From JANXXV01 sp038200305 (GTDB taxonomy: Bacteria; Acidobacteriota; Terriglobia; Bryobacterales; Bryobacteraceae), in NCBI GenBank assembly GCA_038200305.1, contig JBBPYD010000103.1, forward strand, positions 1 to 8,123: 8,123 nucleotides of DNA, in the 5' to 3' direction. Under the pieces are notes generated by a model. The model was not told the origin of the DNA. It did not search any database and saw only the letters and a program-made list of their open reading frames with translations. Below are positions 5,908 to 8,123 of this stretch, piece by piece. Within the stretch, counting starts at the first letter, position 1. Each line of letters starts with the position of its first letter. The position numbers and the translations under genes were made by a program.

Positions 5908-7314
5908 TTAGGATTCGAAATTGTAGCCTTCTTCGCCGTGCATGCTGACGTCCAGACCGGTCCGCTCCTGCACCTTGTCAACCCGGACGCCGACCAGGAG
6001 ATCGCAGATCTTAAGCGCGATCAGGGTTCCCACAATGCCCAGCAGGATCGCAACACCGCACCCGATTGCCTGATTTACCACCTGCATTCCGTTGCCGTCC
6101 ACCAGCCCGAGAGCGGCCGGCTGTCCCGCGCTGTTCTTGAGCGCATCGTTCACCGCGTTGGTCGCGAATACACCGGTTAAAAGCGCGCCAAGCGTGCCGC
6201 CAACGCCATGCACGCCGAATGCATCCAGCGAGTCGTCGTATCCGAACTTCTGCTTTACCTTTGTCACCATCGTATAGCAGACAAGGCCGGCCGCGAATCC
6301 GATCAACAGACCGGGAAATGGTTTTACAAAGCCGGATGCGGGCGTGATGGCGACCAGTCCGGCTACGGCGCCGGAGATACCGCCAAGCACGCTGGGCTTT
6401 CCGTTGTGGAACCATTCGGCGATCAGCCAGCCAAGCGTACCGGCAGCGGCGCCAAAGTGAGTGGCCACGAAAGCACTGGTTGCTAAGGGCGAGGCGGCTA
6501 GGGCGCTACCCGCATTGAAGCCGAACCAGCCAACCCACAAAAGGCACGCTCCAATGAAGCTCAACACAAGACTGTGCGGCTTCATGGACTCGTTCGGATA
6601 TCCGGCCCGCTTTCCCATATAGAGAGCGCAAACCAGCGCGGAAACACCCGACGTAATGTGGACTACGGTACCGCCGGCAAAATCGAAGCAGGGGATTCGT
6701 CCCCCGAGGTAAGCGTTCAAAAAACCGCCCTTCCCCCAAACCATGTGGGCCATCGGGAAATACACCAGCAGCGCCCAAACTACCGTGAACAGCATCATTG
6801 CGCTGAAGCGCATGCGCTCCGCGAAAGCTCCGGAAATGAGCGCTGGCGTGATGATCGCAAACATCAGTTGATAGATCATGAAAGTTTGTTGCGGGATGGT
6901 TCCGGCGTAGTCCGCATTCGGCGCGGCTCCCACATTGTTGAGAAACAAATACCGGAGATCGCCCAGAAACGCATTCCCTTCGCCGAAGACCAGGCTGTAG
7001 CCGCATACCGCCCACAACACGGTGACCAGGGACATCAGAACAAAACTCTGCATCATGGTTCCCAAAACATTTTTCTTCCGCACCAGTCCGCCGTAGAAAA
7101 GGGCAAGCCCAGGGCCGGTCATCAATAGCACCAGCGCCGCGCTCACCAGCATCCAGGCGTTATCGCCGGCCATCTGCGCGCTCTTTACCGCCGCTTCCAG
7201 AGCGGCTATCTTCGCCTCGGTTCCTTGTGGGATCTGCGCGGCGGCTTGTTGAGCTTGCATCACGGCGGATCCGGCGGATAGCAGAATTGTCAATCTCAAA
7301 ATCATATTCGACAT
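5908..7314 (-). CDS. amtB: Ammonium transporter, Amt/MEP/Rh family
   Basis: This is a trimeric inner-membrane channel conducting ammonium, gated by the neighbouring PII protein. The 468-residue product starts with a signal-peptide-like segment (about 4-26, ending AQQAAAQ) and a soluble Ala-rich linker to about 52. The Amt core of 11 expected helices follows. Conserved pore elements are visible: MFAIIT with the outer gate Phe (F152), HMVWGKGG (W193), DFAGGTVVHITSG with D211 and the first twin His (H219), WFGFNAGS (F266, S270), and DAFGVHG with the second twin His (H369). The C-terminal RTGLDVSMHGEEGYN (451-465) matches the cytoplasmic tail that contacts PII. The start at 7314 has AAAGGA 11 nt upstream (7326-7331). 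The N-terminal part before the first core helix is longer than in Escherichia coli (428 residues in total). It heads the leftward cluster, divergent from a porin gene. Confidence 0.97.
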   Translation of the reverse strand: MSNMILRLTILLSAGSAVMQAQQAAAQIPQGTEAKIAALEAAVKSAQMAGDNAWMLVSAALVLLMTGPGLALFYGGLVRKKNVLGTMMQSFVLMSLVTVLWAVCGYSLVFGEGNAFLGDLRYLFLNNVGAAPNADYAGTIPQQTFMIYQLMFAIITPALISGAFAERMRFSAMMLFTVVWALLVYFPMAHMVWGKGGFLNAYLGGRIPCFDFAGGTVVHITSGVSALVCALYMGKRAGYPNESMKPHSLVLSFIGACLLWVGWFGFNAGSALAASPLATSAFVATHFGAAAGTLGWLIAEWFHNGKPSVLGGISGAVAGLVAITPASGFVKPFPGLLIGFAAGLVCYTMVTKVKQKFGYDDSLDAFGVHGVGGTLGALLTGVFATNAVNDALKNSAGQPAALGLVDGNGMQVVNQAIGCGVAILLGIVGTLIALKICDLLVGVRVDKVQERTGLDVSMHGEEGYNFES

Positions 7315-7331
7315 CGGGGTCGTTGTCCTTT

Positions 7332-7343
7332 CACCACATGGTG
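7332..7343. repeat. Inverted repeat CACCA-CA-TGGTG upstream of amtB
   Basis: Perfect 5-bp arms flank a 2-nt centre, directly upstream of the AAAGGA ribosome site of amtB (7326-7331). It could be a repressor or activator site or a small RNA stem in the amtB leader. Its size is near what chance gives. Confidence 0.25.
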
Positions 7344-7368
7344 TACTTCAATATGCAACGCCGCCACT

Positions 7369-7387
7369 GGTTAGCGGAAGCTAAACC
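7369..7387. repeat. Imperfect hairpin with GGAA loop in the amtB leader region
   Basis: GGTTAGC (7369-7375) and GCTAAACC (7380-7387) pair around the tetranucleotide GGAA, with one bulged A in the right arm. It lies 55 nt upstream of the amtB start, probably in its 5' leader or promoter. It may be an operator or an RNA structure, and resembles no known riboswitch to me. Confidence 0.3.
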
Positions 7388-7415
7388 TTTGTATCGAGGT
7401 CATTGAAATTTTCTA

Positions 7416-7446
7416 TTGGTTTTTCAGACAGACCCGGCCCTACAAT
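7416..7446 (+). promoter_or_regulatory. Weak candidate promoter for the porin gene
   Basis: TACAAT at 7441-7446 is a good -10 hexamer; the best upstream partner is TTGGTT at 7416-7421, with a 19-bp spacer that is longer than optimal. A start near 7453 would give a leader of about 47 nt before the ATG at 7500. Sigma factor and use are guesses. Confidence 0.3.
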
Positions 7447-7499
7447 TGGGGTGCGTTTCAGAATCGCAAATAAAAATCCAGACAGGAGAGTTCCTACGT

Positions 7500-8123
7500 A
7501 TGCGTCACCCGAAGTGTGTCTCCACAGGCCTGGCGCTTTTGCTGGCCTGTTCGTGCCTGGCGCAAACCACGCCCCCTGCCGCCACGGACAAACCCGCGGA
7601 TGCCAAACCCCCGGAGACCCCGGTATGGTCCATCGGGACAATCGATTTCAGCGGCTTGGTTGACGGTTATTACGGTCTCAACTTCAACCACCCCGCCTCG
7701 CAGGTGAACAATCTTTACAACTTCGATGTCAAGGCGAATCAGTTCAGCCTGAACATGGCTAAGCTCTCCATGGAACACACGGCCGATCCCGTGGGCTTCC
7801 GCGTCGATTTTGGATTCGGCCGCGCTTTTGACATTGTTCATTCCACTGAGAAGGCCCCGTCTATTTTCAAGAACATTGAACAGGCATATGTTAGTTTCAG
7901 ACCGAAAAACGCAAAAGGTTTCCAGGTGGACTTCGGCGAATTCGTGACCAATGCAGGCGCGGAAGTCATTGAGACGAATGCCAACTGGAACTACTCCCGC
8001 TCGCTTCTGTTTTCCTGGGCGATTCCGTACTACCACTTCGGAATCCGCACTTCGGTTCCGATCGGAACTCATTTCAACGGCGGCGTTTCGCTTACGAATG
8101 GCTGGAACAACATTGAAGACAAC
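7500..8123 (+). CDS. Outer-membrane beta-barrel porin, BBP2/OmpL-like (3' end outside window)
   Basis: The frame from the ATG at 7500 stays open for 208 codons to the window edge. AGGAG at 7484-7488 lies 11 nt upstream. Residues 1-21 (MRHPKCVSTGLALLLACSCLA) are a signal peptide with probable cleavage before QTT; LLAC weakly resembles a lipobox, but a barrel protein is more likely processed by signal peptidase I. A Pro/Ala/Lys-rich linker follows to about 40. Alternating aromatic strands then begin: GTIDFSGLVDGYYGLNFNHP, later NQFSLNMAKLSMEH, GFRVDFGFGRAFD, IEQAYVSFRP, FQVDFGEFVTNAGAEVIE and NWNYSRSLLFSWAIPYYHFG. The DGYYGLNFN start, the GxFVTNAGxEVIE segment and the NWNYSRS motif are typical of the BBP2 (OmpL-like) family seen in Acidobacteriota and others. 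It probably lets small solutes through the outer membrane. Divergence from amtB suggests a link with nitrogen supply, but the substrate is unknown. Confidence 0.82.
   Translation, partial: MRHPKCVSTGLALLLACSCLAQTTPPAATDKPADAKPPETPVWSIGTIDFSGLVDGYYGLNFNHPASQVNNLYNFDVKANQFSLNMAKLSMEHTADPVGFRVDFGFGRAFDIVHSTEKAPSIFKNIEQAYVSFRPKNAKGFQVDFGEFVTNAGAEVIETNANWNYSRSLLFSWAIPYYHFGIRTSVPIGTHFNGGVSLTNGWNNIEDN

Larger units (their letters stand above)
7315..7499. promoter_or_regulatory. Divergent control region between amtB and the porin gene
   Basis: This 185-nt stretch must hold the start signals for the leftward nitrogen cluster and the rightward porin. It is AT-richer than its flanks around 7382-7425 and 7465-7480. 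I searched both strands by eye for a sigma-54 -24/-12 element (GG-N10-GC). The nearest candidate, TGGCGGCGTTGCA on the minus strand at about 7355-7367, is 3 bp too short between GG and GC. No clear -35/-10 pair for amtB was found. Candidate elements are listed separately. Confidence 0.6.

Noticed and set aside
7355..7367. Sigma-54 promoter for amtB (TGGCGGCGTTGCA on the minus strand)
   Set aside because: The GG-to-GC spacing is 3 bp shorter than the required -24/-12 geometry.
7494..8072. A 192-codon open frame on the minus strand opposite the porin
   Set aside because: The plus-strand frame has a signal peptide, ribosome site and beta-strand pattern of a known family; the minus reading has none of these.
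1..8123. CRISPR array, tRNA or rRNA genes, riboswitch
   Set aside because: No regularly spaced repeats, cloverleaf-like segments, rRNA-like conserved stretches or recognisable riboswitch cores were seen on either strand by eye.

Overview
The window looks like a chromosomal segment of a Gram-negative heterotroph, most likely an Acidobacteriota member of the Solibacter/Bryobacter type. This is inferred from protein style and gene content: a cytochrome b carrying its own C-terminal c hemes, a Rieske protein with features of a low-potential (menaquinol) enzyme, an outer-membrane BBP2-type porin beside amtB, and fairly GC-rich DNA. No rRNA or other marker gene is present to prove the taxonomy.

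Layout from left to right. Positions 1-188 (+) hold the last 61 codons of an IS630-family transposase. Positions 189-903 contain no convincing gene and are probably IS flank plus eroded sequence. A long hairpin at 904-940 is the likely terminator of the leftward gene cluster. That cluster, all on the minus strand and transcribed right to left, is amtB (7314-5908), glnB (5892-5554), glnD (5609-3165), a Rieske iron-sulfur protein gene (3125-2631), and a cytochrome b/diheme cytochrome c fusion gene (2634-1018). Spacing is tight: 15 nt between amtB and glnB, a 56-nt overlap between glnB and glnD, 38 nt between glnD and the Rieske gene, and an ATGA overlap between the Rieske and cytochrome b genes. 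Rightward from 7500 runs a divergent, incomplete gene for a beta-barrel porin. It is separated from amtB by a 185-nt AT-richer control region.

Functionally there are two modules. The nitrogen module is complete: AmtB admits ammonium, GlnB (PII) senses 2-oxoglutarate, ATP/ADP and, through uridylylation, glutamine, and GlnD adds or removes UMP on PII. All key residues are present, including the twin histidines of AmtB, the T-loop tyrosine of PII, and the nucleotidyltransferase, HD and ACT domains of GlnD. The respiratory module encodes a compact quinol:cytochrome c reductase in which Rieske, cytochrome b and two c-type hemes come from only two genes. The heme spacing in cytochrome b is of the b6f type. 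The porin could supply outer-membrane passage for small solutes.

I found no obviously undescribed system. The points most worth a second look are the fused b/c/c subunit together with the atypical Rieske cluster environment, the nearly leaderless Rieske start behind a TATAAT box, the glnB/glnD overlap, the coupling of nitrogen and respiratory genes in one directional run, and the unexplained 715 bp at the left.
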